Assembly (NCBI GenBank): GCA_034359265.1
Contig: CP136890.1
Location: forward strand, 52,445,501-52,509,500
Source: Canna indica
Taxonomy: Eukaryota; Streptophyta; Magnoliopsida; Zingiberales; Cannaceae
Reading direction: 5' to 3'
DNA: 64,000 nt
The first letter of the stretch is position 1. Each line of letters opens with the position of its first letter. The notes under the pieces are model-generated. The model worked only from the letters and a program-made list of their open reading frames with translations. It was not told where the DNA came from and made no database searches. Made by a program: the position numbers and the translations under genes. Shown here piece after piece: positions 44,060-54,766 of this stretch.

Positions 44060-45687
44060 TGGTCTTTTTGACTTTGGGCGATTATGAATCACACTTAGAA
44101 CTAGAGAAGTGTGTCTCTAGAAGATTCTTATCGAGGTTCTGTTCACCTAACCTGGCGAAAGGCTCGCTGAGTTGATTAGAGTTGGCCAACATAGGTGTAT
44201 GCAGACCGATAACAACTCAGGCCAGAAAGCATACTCCTACGATATGATTAGGCATGCGTATGTCCACTTGTTTGGGCACAAAGTCGATTTCTTAGAATCG
44301 TTTAAGGAGTATGAAGGTGAAGTTAAAGAAATATATTGGAAAAGGTATTATAGGCCTTCAATTGGATCGAGGCAGAGAATAGTTATCCACTAGGTTTGTG
44401 AATTATCTCGAAGACAATAAGATTGTCTCTGTATGGACCCCTCCTGACACAATGGTGTGTCTGAAAGGAGGAATCACACCTTATTGGATATGATGTAATC
44501 CATACTTAGCTTCCAATCTCTTTTCAAGGGATAAACTATTGTAGCAGCCATAATTTTGTTTGTCTCCGATACACCATATAAGATATGGAATGACAAGAAA
44601 CTGAGTTTGAAACATCTCATGATTTGAGGTTGCCTAGGTGTGACAAACTTGACCAGGTGCAAAAATTGAGGCATACCCATAAAAGTATTTTGGGTATCAA
44701 GTTCTCCAAGCTGAACAAAAGGAGTTTGTTGAGGAAAGTGGGAGTGGAAGATATGTTGAACTTGGTGAAGTTCAGCAACCACGAATAAAATCTCAACAAG
44801 TTCACAGGTTAAACCAATCCATGTACTTATTACTTCCCATCACTCTTCTAGGAGACTACGTAGACTGCATGAGTGATGATATCTAGCCATAGGGTATGAC
44901 TAAGATTCAGGCAATCCGCGATCTCTTAATGGTCAAATGTGTTGACACCATGCGGTGACATTATGCAAATCCAAACTGGACTCAAACCAAGTACGAACTT
45001 TGGTTGATCGGCTCAAAAAGGATAACTCCTATAGGGTACATGTGGATCTTTAGGACAGATCTGAGCAGCTGGCAAGGTGTGGATCTATAAGACCAGACTG
45101 GCTGTGAATAAGATCTAACCCAAATAATAGCTTGTCTATAATAAGACATTCTCACCAGTTCCAACACTCAAGTCCATCAGAATATTGCTAGCCATCAGTG
45201 CGTACTATGAATACGAGATCTGGCTAGTGGGTGTCTAGACTGTGTTATTTCATTTTGAAGAAGTCCATATGACATAGAAAGAGGAGTTCGTATCCTCGGT
45301 TGGACCCAGTAAGGTATACGAGCTGCAAAAGGTTGTTTGCAATAAGATATTCTCATCAGTCTCAACGCTCAAGTCCATCAGGATATTGCTAGCCATCAGT
45401 GCGTACTATGAATACGACATCTAGCTAGTGGGTGTCTTGATTGTGTTCTTCTGTTATGAAGAAGTCTATTTTAGATAGCCAGAGGAGTTTGTATCCTCGG
45501 TAGGACCGAGTAATGTATGCGAGCTGTAGAGGTCCATTTATGGACTACAACTAGCATCGAAGAGTTGAAACATCCATTTGATTAGATAGTCAAAAGGGTT
45601 TTGATTTTATCAAAAATGTGGATGAACCTTGTATAGACAAGGTGTTTAGTGAGAGTGTAGTCATATTGTATGACATACTTATGGTAA
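44060..45687 (+). pseudogene. Copia-A integrase and first half of reverse transcriptase
   Basis: Strongly decayed. Integrase strings survive in shifting frames: HNGVSERRNHTLLDMM at ~44450 (contains the catalytic Glu), RFVNYLEDNKIVSVWTPPD at ~44395, FGYQVLQAEQKEFVEE at ~44690. The reverse transcriptase IRILLAISAYYEYEIW motif appears twice because of a 201-bp tandem duplication. The frame then passes SIYGLQLAS and DEPCIDKVFSESVVILYDIL before CACTA-3 cuts it at 45687. Confidence 0.75.
45137..45538 (+). repeat. 201-bp (67-codon) tandem duplication in copia-A reverse transcriptase
   Basis: Two head-to-tail copies, about 45137-45337 and 45338-45538. Shared strings are CTCAAGTCCATCAG, ATATTGCTAGCCATCAGTGC, GTACTATGAATACGA, CTAGTGGGTGTCT and GTATCCTCGGT, all at a constant offset of 201. 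The length is a multiple of three. The copies have diverged by several point changes. Confidence 0.9.
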
Positions 45688-45699
45688 CACTATTGGAAT

Positions 45700-46025
45700 A
45701 ATGGGTATCAGCAATGGCTGGCGTCGTTGCTGAAAACCATAAGCAACGGCATGCAACGGCGCCAGCCATTGCAACGGAGCCGTGGCAAAAAATCGCGTCG
45801 CTGATAACTTAGCAACAGATCAGTGCTAAAAATATTATCAGCAACGGTTTTGCCACAGACATGGAGCCATTGCTGATAACATTAATAGCAACGGTTAGTG
45901 AGTCCGTAGCAATGCCGTTAGTAAAAGACCGTTGCTAAGCCGTTGCTGTAGGTCATCAGCAACGGCTTTCGATACACTTTTAGCAACAGCTTTCCCACGG
46001 ACGACCGTGGGAAAGCCGTTGCTGA
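45700..46025. repeat. 3' subterminal GCAACGGC array of CACTA-3
   Basis: A dozen or so copies of AGCAACGG / CCGTTGCT in both orientations, with spacing of 15-40 bp, next to the CACTA terminus. The array matches in kind the one at 49435-49690, so both sides of the element keep presumed TNPA sites. Confidence 0.85.
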
Positions 46026-46289
46026 TGATGTAAACCTAAAAACGAAAAAAATTTAAAATTCCAAATTTCCATTGATACATTGATACATTATCTGATACAT
46101 AACTCACACACCCATACACCCATACACACATTCGTTCACACATCACGAATACACCATATACATCAAAACAATTATACTTATATTTATAATTATCCGCAAT
46201 AGTATAAAAACTATTCAAATACAAAATTGAAGTATCAATATTCAAACAAAATAAATTAAACAAGTATAGTATCTAAGTAACAAAGTCAA

Positions 46290-47772
46290 TATAAAAAAAT
46301 CTCACGATGACGATGGAGGATGGTCTGGATCATATGGCGGGGTCTGGAGTGCTTGAGTGTACACCGGCTGGACTGACTCGAGGATGATGGACCAGTTGAT
46401 GCTGAAGAGATGCTTGCTCCGGGTTGACCTGACATGTTGCATAGCATAGCATGCATCTCCGCCATCATCTCAGTCTGACGCGCGACTGTCTCCTCTAGTG
46501 TCATTATCCTACCACTATGATCATAACTGGATCTGGAGGTGGACGGCCGCTCACCAACGACCGGAGGGGTCGGTGCCCCAAGTGGCCCTAGCACGGCTCG
46601 CGCATGACCACTATCTGCAAAGCCATATACGCGGCCATGGTCCCAGCCACCTGCGGCCTCGACCCACGCTGCTGCGTCAAAGTCCTCAGGGGTGCCCCCG
46701 CGCTACTCGAGTTTGATTTTTTATTTAATATTTATCATAAAACTTAAATTATAAATATATAATGAATAATTTAAACAAATATATAGTTACCATAATGTAT
46801 GCAGCGCGGTTGTCGATGTACTCCCCCGTCCCATGTACTCGACGGTGGGTCCGCTCAAACACCGCCACCGGGGAGGGTCGCTGGACAGTCCCGTCATCCG
46901 ACACTGTCGTCTACATTTACAAAACAAATACATTAATTAGTACACATAGTAACAAATAAAATATATAATTAAAAGGTATACTTACCATACGGTTCACGTG
47001 CACTAAAAATGCAATAGAGCCGCCGGTGTGACGCGCTGCTCCCCCCGACATGCGATTTCTAGCCGCATTCCTAGAAACCTCCTGCCATCGATCCGTCGAC
47101 CATATTCTCATGAGCTGGTCCCATATATTCGGAGTAATCCAATCGGGGCCGTATCCCCGAGTCTCCGCGATGTTAATAGTCCCAGCTCGTGCCATCGCCT
47201 GGGACCGGGCTTGCCCCAGCTGCCCGTTGTACCTCGCCCGGGAAATAGCCTCCCAGGCAACATAAATTAAGGACCTATGGTCCTCAGCCCATGTATAGCG
47301 AGCCTGCAAAATAATAATATCAGTACCAATATTAATCATCATGCATGTATAAAAAAAAAATACGTGCCTCAAACTCGCGCCATAACATGTCGACGTGCTC
47401 ACTAGGCACGTGCGACCACTTAGGCCATGCCCCGTGCATGTATCGTCGAATGGTAGATGAAGTGCTCCTCGGCACTTCTTCTTGCTCGAACCTGCACAAC
47501 AAAAATAAAATTTAATATTATATTATGATATAATGAATTTGTAATGATTCATAATTCATGATATATTACTGCTCCCCAATCACGCTAATAAATCTATGTG
47601 ACTCTGTGGCTGGTGGAGGCTACCACCTGTTCGGCCCGCGTGGCCGCCTGCGTCTGGATGTCCTAGCCTCAGCAGTATCATCGGTAGGAGGATCAGCAGC
47701 ACGAGTAAGTGCTGGAGTCTCACCGATCGGAGACTCTGAAGCTCTCCTGCGACGATAACCACGACCAGACAT
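46290..47772 (-). CDS. CACTA-3 TNPA-like protein (plant Ptta/En/Spm transposase family)
   Basis: Minus strand, start ATG at 47772 (MSGRGYRRRRASESPIGETP). Apparent exons: 47772-47580 (basic, Arg-rich N-terminus); ~47492-47371 (RFEQEEVPRSTSSTIRRYMH, WPKWSHVPSEHVDMLWREFE); ~47308-46984 (YTWAEDHRSLIYVAWEAISR, WITPNIWDQLMRIWSTDRWQ, HTGGSIAFLVHVNRM); ~46912-46795 (TVQRPSPVAVFERTHRRVHG, YIDNRAAYIM); and ~46715-46290 (EDFDAAAWVEAAGG, HGRVYGFADSGHARAVLGPL, TLEETVARQTEMMAEMHAML). Family traits are HTGGSIxF, FERTHRR and a C-terminal coiled region. In En/Spm the accessory protein binds subterminal repeats. I see no stop within the proposed exons. Exon borders are inferred from GT/AG positions and family shape. 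Confidence 0.8.
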
Positions 47773-47849
47773 ATCTGTCGAATAAACATATAATCAGATT
47801 ATTGTATAAATAGTAGAGATATATTTAATAATATATATATACTTTACAA

Positions 47850-48371
47850 TTATTTCTCATCATCTGAGTAATAGTCTTCGAATTCTTCCTCTTCTTCCTC
47901 TTCTTCATCTCCAGCTTCCTCAATTTCATGATCGTCATCATCAGCATATTCAACTTCTAATTAAATTAACGTTGTGTCTGCATCCTCGAGTATTGGAATA
48001 ATACGATCTACAGCAGGAGGATCATCTTCTTGATAGAAACCATATGTCATATCAGGTATCAGCTCATTTTCTCCTGCTATCAGATCAATTTTTCCTCTAC
48101 CTTTAGTCTTACAGACTACACGCCAATATGCTATATCTTTATTTCAAGCCGGATACTTCACGTAATATTCTTGTTCGGCTTGTGATGCCAATATAAAAGG
48201 CTCATTTGCTGCCAATTTACATTTGTAATTAACCTCAACAAGTTTGTATTTTGGATGAACTTTCATGCCCCGTTGTGTTGTATCGAACCAATGACATCTA
48301 AATAGGATAATTGATTTCAAGCCGAAATAGTGCAACTCTATCACTTCTTCCACCGGTCCATAAAAATCCAT
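47850..48371 (-). pseudogene. CACTA-3 TNPD C-terminal remnant (DUF4216 and acidic tail)
   Basis: Begins inside the gene at the deletion junction (~48379). MDFYGPVEEVIELHYFG, IILFRCHWFDTTQRGMKVHP, and EPFILASQAEQEYYVKYP are the conserved strings of DUF4216, the last domain of CACTA transposases. The frame continues past two in-frame stops (~48146 and ~47970) to a Glu/Asp-rich tail ending at TAA 47850. No start codon of its own is expected to work. Confidence 0.85.
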
Positions 48372-48424
48372 ATCACTTCTTCCATTCGGGATTTATGTTA
48401 TTCATATTGCACTAAGTACTTCTT

Positions 48425-48552
48425 TTAACCGCTAACTTCATTCTAAATTTCGGCAGCATCTTCCTACAGTTCTCCGAATACGCATATCATCTGGGCGCGT
48501 ATCAGAGAACAAGAGAGATGCTGCTGAAATTTAGAATAAGTTAATGGTTAAA
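48425..48552. repeat. Long imperfect hairpin (CACTA-3)
   Basis: TAACCGCTAACTTCATTCTA, AATTTCGGCAGCATC and GTTCTCCGAATACGC pair with GCGCGTATCAGAGAAC, GATGCTGCTGAAATTTAGAA and TTAATGGTTA. Same position relative to the terminus as in the other CACTA copies, kept although TNPD itself is gone. Confidence 0.85.
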
Positions 48553-48775
48553 AGAAAAACGTAAGTGCAGTACAGATAACTATATTCCCAAATTGTCCAA
48601 TCAAGGACAATTCAAGGATTGTACGTCGTATAAAAAATCATCTACTTCTTTTACACGAATATACAACCCCCGAACGGATCTAAGGTTTTGCTAAATCATA
48701 TCCGAGTCGTCGATGCGTACGTGAAACATATCAACTCGTCGGATGGATGATTATTTTCTAAATGTTTCGAGTCAG

Positions 48776-48905
48776 TTCGAGTCCATATTGGACAATTCCG
48801 ACACAAGTCCAAATTAGACGATTTCGGCGGGAGTCCGAAATGAACGATTCCGACGCGCGTCCGAAGTGGACAATTCCGATGTGAGTCCACTGAGGACAAC
48901 TCCGG
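48776..48905. repeat. 26-bp tandem repeats in CACTA-3 5' region
   Basis: About five units of the TCCGAAGTGGACAATTCCG type, homologous to 837-1019. A short GC-rich leader (49145-49420) and the subterminal array (49435-49690) follow. Confidence 0.8.
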
Positions 48906-49690
48906 ACTAATTAACAATATTTTAACTAATTAATTAATATTAATCTACAATATTTTAACTAATTTAAATAATTAACCTACCATTATTAAATATTAATCTA
49001 ACTAAATTAAACTAAAAATTAATATAAACTCTAAAAATTAATCTAAACCCTGAAAATTAATCTAACAAATTAAATAATTAATCTAAACAATTAAAAAATT
49101 AAACAAATAATTAATTAACAATTAAATAATTAAATATCATTTTCGGCGCCGGAGTCCAGTGTCCGGACATTGTACAAGCTCCGGCGGCAGCCATTGGCCG
49201 TCCGCCGCTGGCCGAAGCCCTAAAAATAGGGTTTTGGCCAAATTTTACTTTGAGATCAACGGGGATGGCCGGGCGGTGAGAAATACCTAAAATCGGCGGT
49301 CGAGGACGGACGACAACGTCGACAGCGGCAGCTAGGCGGCGTTGGTGTCGGCAGCGGCGACGAGAGGCGGGAGGAGCAAGCGGCGGCAGCAGCGAGAGGA
49401 AGAAGGGGTGGACATGATTTGCGACCTATATAAACTTATCAACAACGGCTCACTCGCCCGTTAGAAAGCCATTGTTGATAAGTTATCATCAGTAACGGCT
49501 CACTTATCCGTTAGAAAACCATTGCTGATAATTAACATCAGCAGCAACGACTCGCATGTCCGTTAGAAAGCCGTTACAGATACAACATATTTGCAACGGC
49601 TTGAGCGGCCATAAGAATGCCGTTGCAAATAGCAACGGCTTGAGCAGCCGTTGCTGATAGCCGTTGCTGAAGACCCAATTTCTAGTAGTG

Positions 49691-50480
49691 GAAAAATGTT
49701 CTCATGCTCCAGTTATTTTTCGTATTGATTCTCTATGGTACATCTGCTAAAGGCCTCCTATTTGCTTGACATTAGGATCTATGTGGATAGGTCTGAAAGG
49801 ATGTCTGATTTACACCAGCCTATGTATGTTGATACAGTGCTAAAAGAGTTTTAGCATCGAAGGCGATAAAAAAGGTTACTTTCCTAAGAGTCATCGCATC
49901 AGTCTTTCAGAGATGATGTCTGCCAAGACACCTGAGGAGAGACAAATGATGAGTGAGATCTATTATGCTTCGACAGTGGGATTCATTATAAAATGCTTTT
50001 CACTTGGCTTGATATTGCTTATACCTTAGAGGTATCTAGCAGATTTTGAGCAATGGAGAACTCGCTTACGTACATAAGAAGGATGAGAGACGTTCTATAC
50101 GACAATGAAACAATATGATGGTATGAGGATACTGTTAATGGTGGTATAGGAAGCTAGAAAGTGTTCCTAGCTGGGTACTGTAACTGGTAAGGTGACTAAG
50201 ACTTTGTGCTTTGCTACTTACTTAGCCGCTTAGGATACCATTGGATAAAGGAGTTTATCATTTTGTGGGAGTTGTTCCTGAGGTTGCCAGTTCAGCACCG
50301 GTATTGTATGACAATACTAGGACTGTTGCTCAAAGTTAAGGAACTAGGATCCCGTGAAGATCATTGCCTTTCTTAAAAGGCAGTATCACCTCGTCGTTGG
50401 AAAGAGGTGATGACTGAAAGACATTGATGTAGATTAAACTAATTACCACAGCAGCAGATTCGATCACCACTGAAATTTGG
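49691..50480 (+). pseudogene. Copia-A reverse transcriptase end and RNase H, decayed
   Basis: Resumes the copia-A frame after CACTA-3. Recognisable strings: DTVLKEF, SIEGDKKGYFPKSHRISLSE (~49850-49915), MMSAKTPEERQMMSE (~49915-49960). Further on, a scrambled RNase H end (ELFLRLPVQHRYC then KELGSREDHCLS) aligns with the CDNT..EPRSHHKSKHILRRYH region of copia-D. Many stops. It ends just before the polypurine-like GCTAGTGGGAGA at 50512. Confidence 0.7.
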
Positions 50481-50523
50481 TATATATATACTAGGATGAT
50501 TGGTTAAAGCGCTAGTGGGAGAT

Positions 50524-53500
50524 TGAAAGGAATAGTGCCCTTGAGCCAATCACATATCGATGTGTCAAGGACTATTCAAGGGTAATCAACAGAGGCGACT
50601 TTTTCATCACATGCTGCATCTTTATTCATAACGATTGTGATGAACCCCATGAACTCGAACAAATGATTCCGAGGCCATGATGAGATCATGCTAGTGAGAT
50701 GTGGAGTCCAGATGCCCTTGTTCTAAATAATCCTTGTCGTAGGATCACCAATTAGGGGATCAGTAATTCCAGATAGACTAGTGCACTTGGTACATGCCCT
50801 AAACGATAAGGGGTAGCTGATCTCATAATTATCTATGAGTCGTCACCAATGTACAAGTGCAAGTGCTCGTTATGGAATGAGTTCACTGAACATACCTCCA
50901 CGAGGAACACAAAATGGAATCCTTACATGAGTGTCAATAGGATGTTCCTCGGGTGATAGTAGGTGCAAGCAGTCCTTGGACCAGAGGTTGTCATGGTTAC
51001 CTTGTGAGTGACGACCCATTGCTTTGGTTCTATCCCTATGTGGCCCTCAGCGTCATGTGCCGAGTATTACTAGGCATGGGGAAGCATTCATGGAGGTAGG
51101 TGAGCAACCAACATGGAATCGGTTACTCCTAATAAGAGGAGATAATGTCCTACGTGTCCCTATAAGTGTCGACTCGGGAATCTCTGGCCAGAGTAGACAT
51201 GAAAGACATGAACATGTTTTTGACATTTCATTATTGAGACGACATCTTGATGGGTGGAATACATATGAATCGATATTAGGGTTTGACACTTCTTCCGTAC
51301 CCTAGCTGGCTTCGGGACATTGTAACCGACGGATTTAGTTGCACGGTAACTAATCACCAAAGGGCGTTCGATCCCTATAGATTGAACCTCACACTATCCG
51401 GGTAGTCATGACACGTTGTTAGACATCAATCTTGACTTGTGAGTGGAGTCCCTCACGACCATACTAAAGGGGTTTAGTGGAGGCTCGTAAGATTCGAATA
51501 GAAGTCATTCTATCGGATCCGACTCTCCGTTATGCACAACTCACTATTGGCTTAGTGTGGGGCCTAATGGGTTACACACAACAGGCTATCCTCGTAACAG
51601 ACTTTATGAGATAGAGTTTGAATGCAGTATTATATGTCTACTAGCGCGGACATGCTGTAACTCGATCACAGATCTCGTTTACGGACATAATAGGAAATGT
51701 GTTTTCTATAGGAACGAATGCGAGAGGAAGGAGTTCCTCGATAACCCTAATTTGTAGGTCATCCCTAAATTGTAGAGATTGACACATAATAATATTTTAT
51801 GTGGTTGATTAAATTTAATTATGAATTAAATATTTAATAAACCACTAGATGGGGATTGTATTTAATTATGAATTAAATATAAATTGATTTTGAATCAAAT
51901 ATACATAGAGGGAAAATTAGATTCTAACCATGAGTGTAACCAATTAATTAGGAATTAATTTATTTGGATAAATTCTAATTAATAGTAATTTGATTTATGG
52001 AGATAAATAATAAAATTAATAGATATATGATTTATGAGGATAAATCATAATTCTATTAATTAATAGGAATTTAATTTATTTAGATAATTATTAATCCTAT
52101 TTGATAGGAATTTAATTAGTTTAAATTAATCTTATTTTATTTAGATAAACCTCTTTCCTATTGTTTAGGATATTGGTTTATTTAGTCAATAAACTCTTAA
52201 TTTATGGAGATAAATTAAATTTTATATTTAATTAGATTTAATTAATTTCAAATTAATTAGGAAACAATTAAATATGAAATATTTTTTGGAGGCAAACCTC
52301 GGAATTTTGAATTATGGGAAGAGTTTATAAGGGGGGCATGTCTACTCTTGTTGTCGCCCATGCCCCCTATAAATTGGTGGCTGAACTTCCTTCAAGGGTG
52401 ATGAAGAACTTGATTCTTGAGAGGGTTCTTGAGTGGAAAAGTTTCGAAGAATCCCTCCTCCTCTCCCTTGGTGGCCGACCATCTTCTTCCTCCTTCCCCC
52501 AGCTTTTGTGAAGCCGAATTGAAGGTGTCTTCTACTTGAGTGTGCCGCCTACTTCATCTTCTTGGAGGAGTCCATGAAGGACAACGAGATATTCTTTTAT
52601 CTACCCTCTCATTTCGTGGTTTTCTCATCGCCTCTTCCTCCTTTTTTGGTCCTTGGTTCTTGGTGGAAAGGGTGGGCTTGCCTAGGTGGATTTCGGTAGG
52701 GGTGAGCATGGACCGGTTAACCCGTCCATTAGCCAAAAAAAAAAAACCGGTCCATTAACTTCGGTTTTTCAAAACCATTAACCGTAAATCGGCCCATTAA
52801 CTTCGGTTAACCGCTATTTCTATTTTCGGTTTTTTCGGTTCGGTTAACCGATAATTTTCGGTTAACCAATAAAATTTTTTAACCTACAAACATAATAATA
52901 TTATGCAAATTATAGAGAAAAATTCAAACAAATACCGAATTCTCATTGAGAAAAAAAAATCAAACCACTTGAACGAAGATGATGTTCTATAAAAACTAAT
53001 ATATTTTTTTTATTATTTTAATTATATATATATATATTATATTGTATCATTTTTATAATTTTTTTATATTTTTTTATAATTTTATGTAATTTTTTATAAT
53101 TTTTTGTAATTTCTTAAAAAAAAATTATAATTTATAAATCATTATTTAATATATATATTATTAAAAATTAATAAATTATATCTAACCGGTCGGTTAACCG
53201 AAACCGGTGGACTTTTTACCTCTTGGACCGAAATCGAAACCGAAAACTGGTTTTTCAAAAAAATAAAAACCGAAATCATAAAAATTGGTTCGGTTAACCG
53301 GAAAAACTGGTTCGGTTTCGGACCGGTTTTCCGGTTAACCAAAAAACTGGTTTTTTTTGCTCACCCCTAGATTTTGAGATTGAGAAAGCTGCTCCATTGA
53401 GCCACAACGATCCCTGGTGTTCGATGCCGCTATTGTTGCGAGGTGCTTGGTGTGGACTATCGTTGGAAGATGTGCACGCGTGCATCTCAAGACAGGGACA

Positions 53501-53653
53501 GGATCAGCCATTCCAACCGCGGTTTGAGGTATACCTTCTCCCACATCTTTGATTTTGAATTCCTTAATCTTGCTAAAGTATATCACTATTTTCAGGATGG
53601 TTTCAAATTTTTAAATTACTATTTCCACTGCGTTTTCGATTCCTATCCCAACA
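50524..53653 (+). repeat. 3' LTR of copia-A (carries a MITE)
   Basis: Starts TGAAAGGAATAGTGCCC after GTGGGAGAT and ends CCTATCCCAACA. It is about 2.45 kb without the MITE at 52697-53369. CCCCCTATAAATTGG at ~52362 is the likely TATA box. A homologous minus-strand piece belongs to copia-D (35232-36290). Confidence 0.85.
52697..53369. mobile_element. hAT-type MITE, 673 bp, GGTTAACCG-rich, in copia-A 3' LTR
   Basis: Ends TAGGGGTGAGCATGGACCGG and, in inverse, TAGGGGTGAGCAAAAAAAACC. Flanks are GATTTCGG / GATTTTGA (52689-52696, 53370-53377). The two differences are C to T and G to A, and the empty site in the 5' LTR reads GATTTCGGGATTG. The arms consist of CGGTTAACCG and TTCGGTT words around an AT-rich centre (52880-53170). 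Confidence 0.88.
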
Positions 53654-53670
53654 ATTCTACCTATTGAGTT

Positions 53671-54567
53671 TGTTGGAAACTGAGCACCTACCTTCGAGAT
53701 CTCTATAAAAGACCCCAAACTTGCCTTCCAAGCCACCTAACACTTGAGACATCTTTTAACATCGAAGAGCTTTGATTGAGCCATTTTTTGTGGAAAACCC
53801 TAGCTTTGAACTTCTACCTTATTGATCGAGCATTCAACATTTAGTTTCATCATCAAAGACATCAAGAGGAAGCTAGGATCTTGTGTTGGAGCTAAGTAGT
53901 TTATTGTTTTGATTAATTGCTCCATTACTTGTGTATTTTATTGATTACTTTTTGTATTTCTCAAGTTTGTGAAGATCTATTTGTAGATATTGAGTTTTGT
54001 GGTTGCCTTGGTATTGAGGCTTAAATCCATCGGTGTAAACTTAGTTCATTAGGATTAGTTGTGTTGTCCTTTTGTTTGAGGTGGGAGAGTGCTTTCAGTG
54101 AGAAGGTGGAGACTTCCGGGTGTGGAAGTGCCTTGGTGTGAGAGCGGAGACTTTTCGGTGAAACTCATTGTAAGAAAATACTTTAATCTAGTAAACTAGA
54201 GTTGAAAATCCTAAGCGGGGGTGCTTAGGTAGTGGAGTAGGCATTGGGGCCGAACCACTATAAATCTATCTTGTTAGCTTTGCCTTTGGTTGTGTGTGAT
54301 TAGCTTGTTCTTACTTTGATTATCTTGTTGCTAAATCACTAATTTCTCTTAACTTGATAAACTCATCTAGTATCAAAGAGTAGATCCATACTTGTGTTTG
54401 CATCGGTATTACTTGTGCTAGCTTAATTACTATTCACTTGCTTCCGCATTCATCTAGTTGAATTGTGCTTTTGCCTAAGTAATCAAGAATTGATTAAAAC
54501 CAAATTTAGGCTACAGTTTAGTTAACACACTATTTACCCCCCTCTAGTATTGGTCATTTCACTTACA
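53671..54567 (+). repeat. 5' LTR of copia-C
   Basis: 897 bp, TG..CA. TCTCTATAAAAGACCCC at ~53700 is a good TATA box only ~30 bp into the LTR, with a downstream T-rich region. The final part (GTTAACACACTATTTACCC, CCTCTAGTATTGGTC) matches LTR-B in inverse. Confidence 0.8.
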
Positions 54568-54766
54568 TTTTGTATCGGAGCAGGTCCGTAGCTTGAGATT
54601 TCACCATCTCTTCTACCCATTGTCTCGATCCAAGAATGACACTAGAGTTGGTAGTGCCTTCACCTCCTAGGTTCGATGACTCGAACTTTTGTCTTTGGAA
54701 ATAGTACTTCAAATAATAAGGGACTAGGATATACTGGTTCATGCCAGTTGAAACCCCAAGTCTGAA

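Larger units (their letters stand above)
45688..49690 (-). mobile_element. CACTA-3, 4.0-kb internal-deletion derivative inside copia-A pol
   Basis: Both ends are present: CACTATTGGAATAATGGG at 45688 and, in inverse, CACTACTAGAAATTGGGTC ending at 49690. The 3-bp flanks are TAA and GAA (one mismatch). The copia reading continues across it (ILMV before, EKCSHAP after). It has full subterminal GCAACGGC arrays at both ends. On the minus strand, from the 49690 end: leader, 26-bp array, hairpin, then a jump at ~48379 straight to the last part of TNPD (47850-48371), and a complete TNPA-type gene (46290-47772). The transposase start, catalytic core and middle are missing. Confidence 0.93.
37211..53653 (+). 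mobile_element. Large copia retrotransposon copia-A with five nested insertions
   Basis: The 5' LTR ends in CCTAACA at 40688, followed by a tRNA-Met type primer-binding site. Degraded gag-pol spans ~42790-50470. The 3' LTR (50524-53653) ends CCCAACA. LTR copies are clearly homologous along 37211-38790 plus 40329-40688 versus 51549-52620 plus 53378-53653. The 5' LTR has lost about its first 1 kb. Later insertions: MITEs at 37644-38188, 41778-42378 and 52697-53369, solo LTR-B at 38794-40323, and CACTA-3 at 45688-49690. Removing them leaves about 9 kb. Confidence 0.85.

Noticed and set aside
46498..46716. + strand frames across the CACTA-3 accessory gene
   Set aside because: Antisense shadows of GC-rich TNPA exons; the minus strand carries the family motifs and plausible splice sites.
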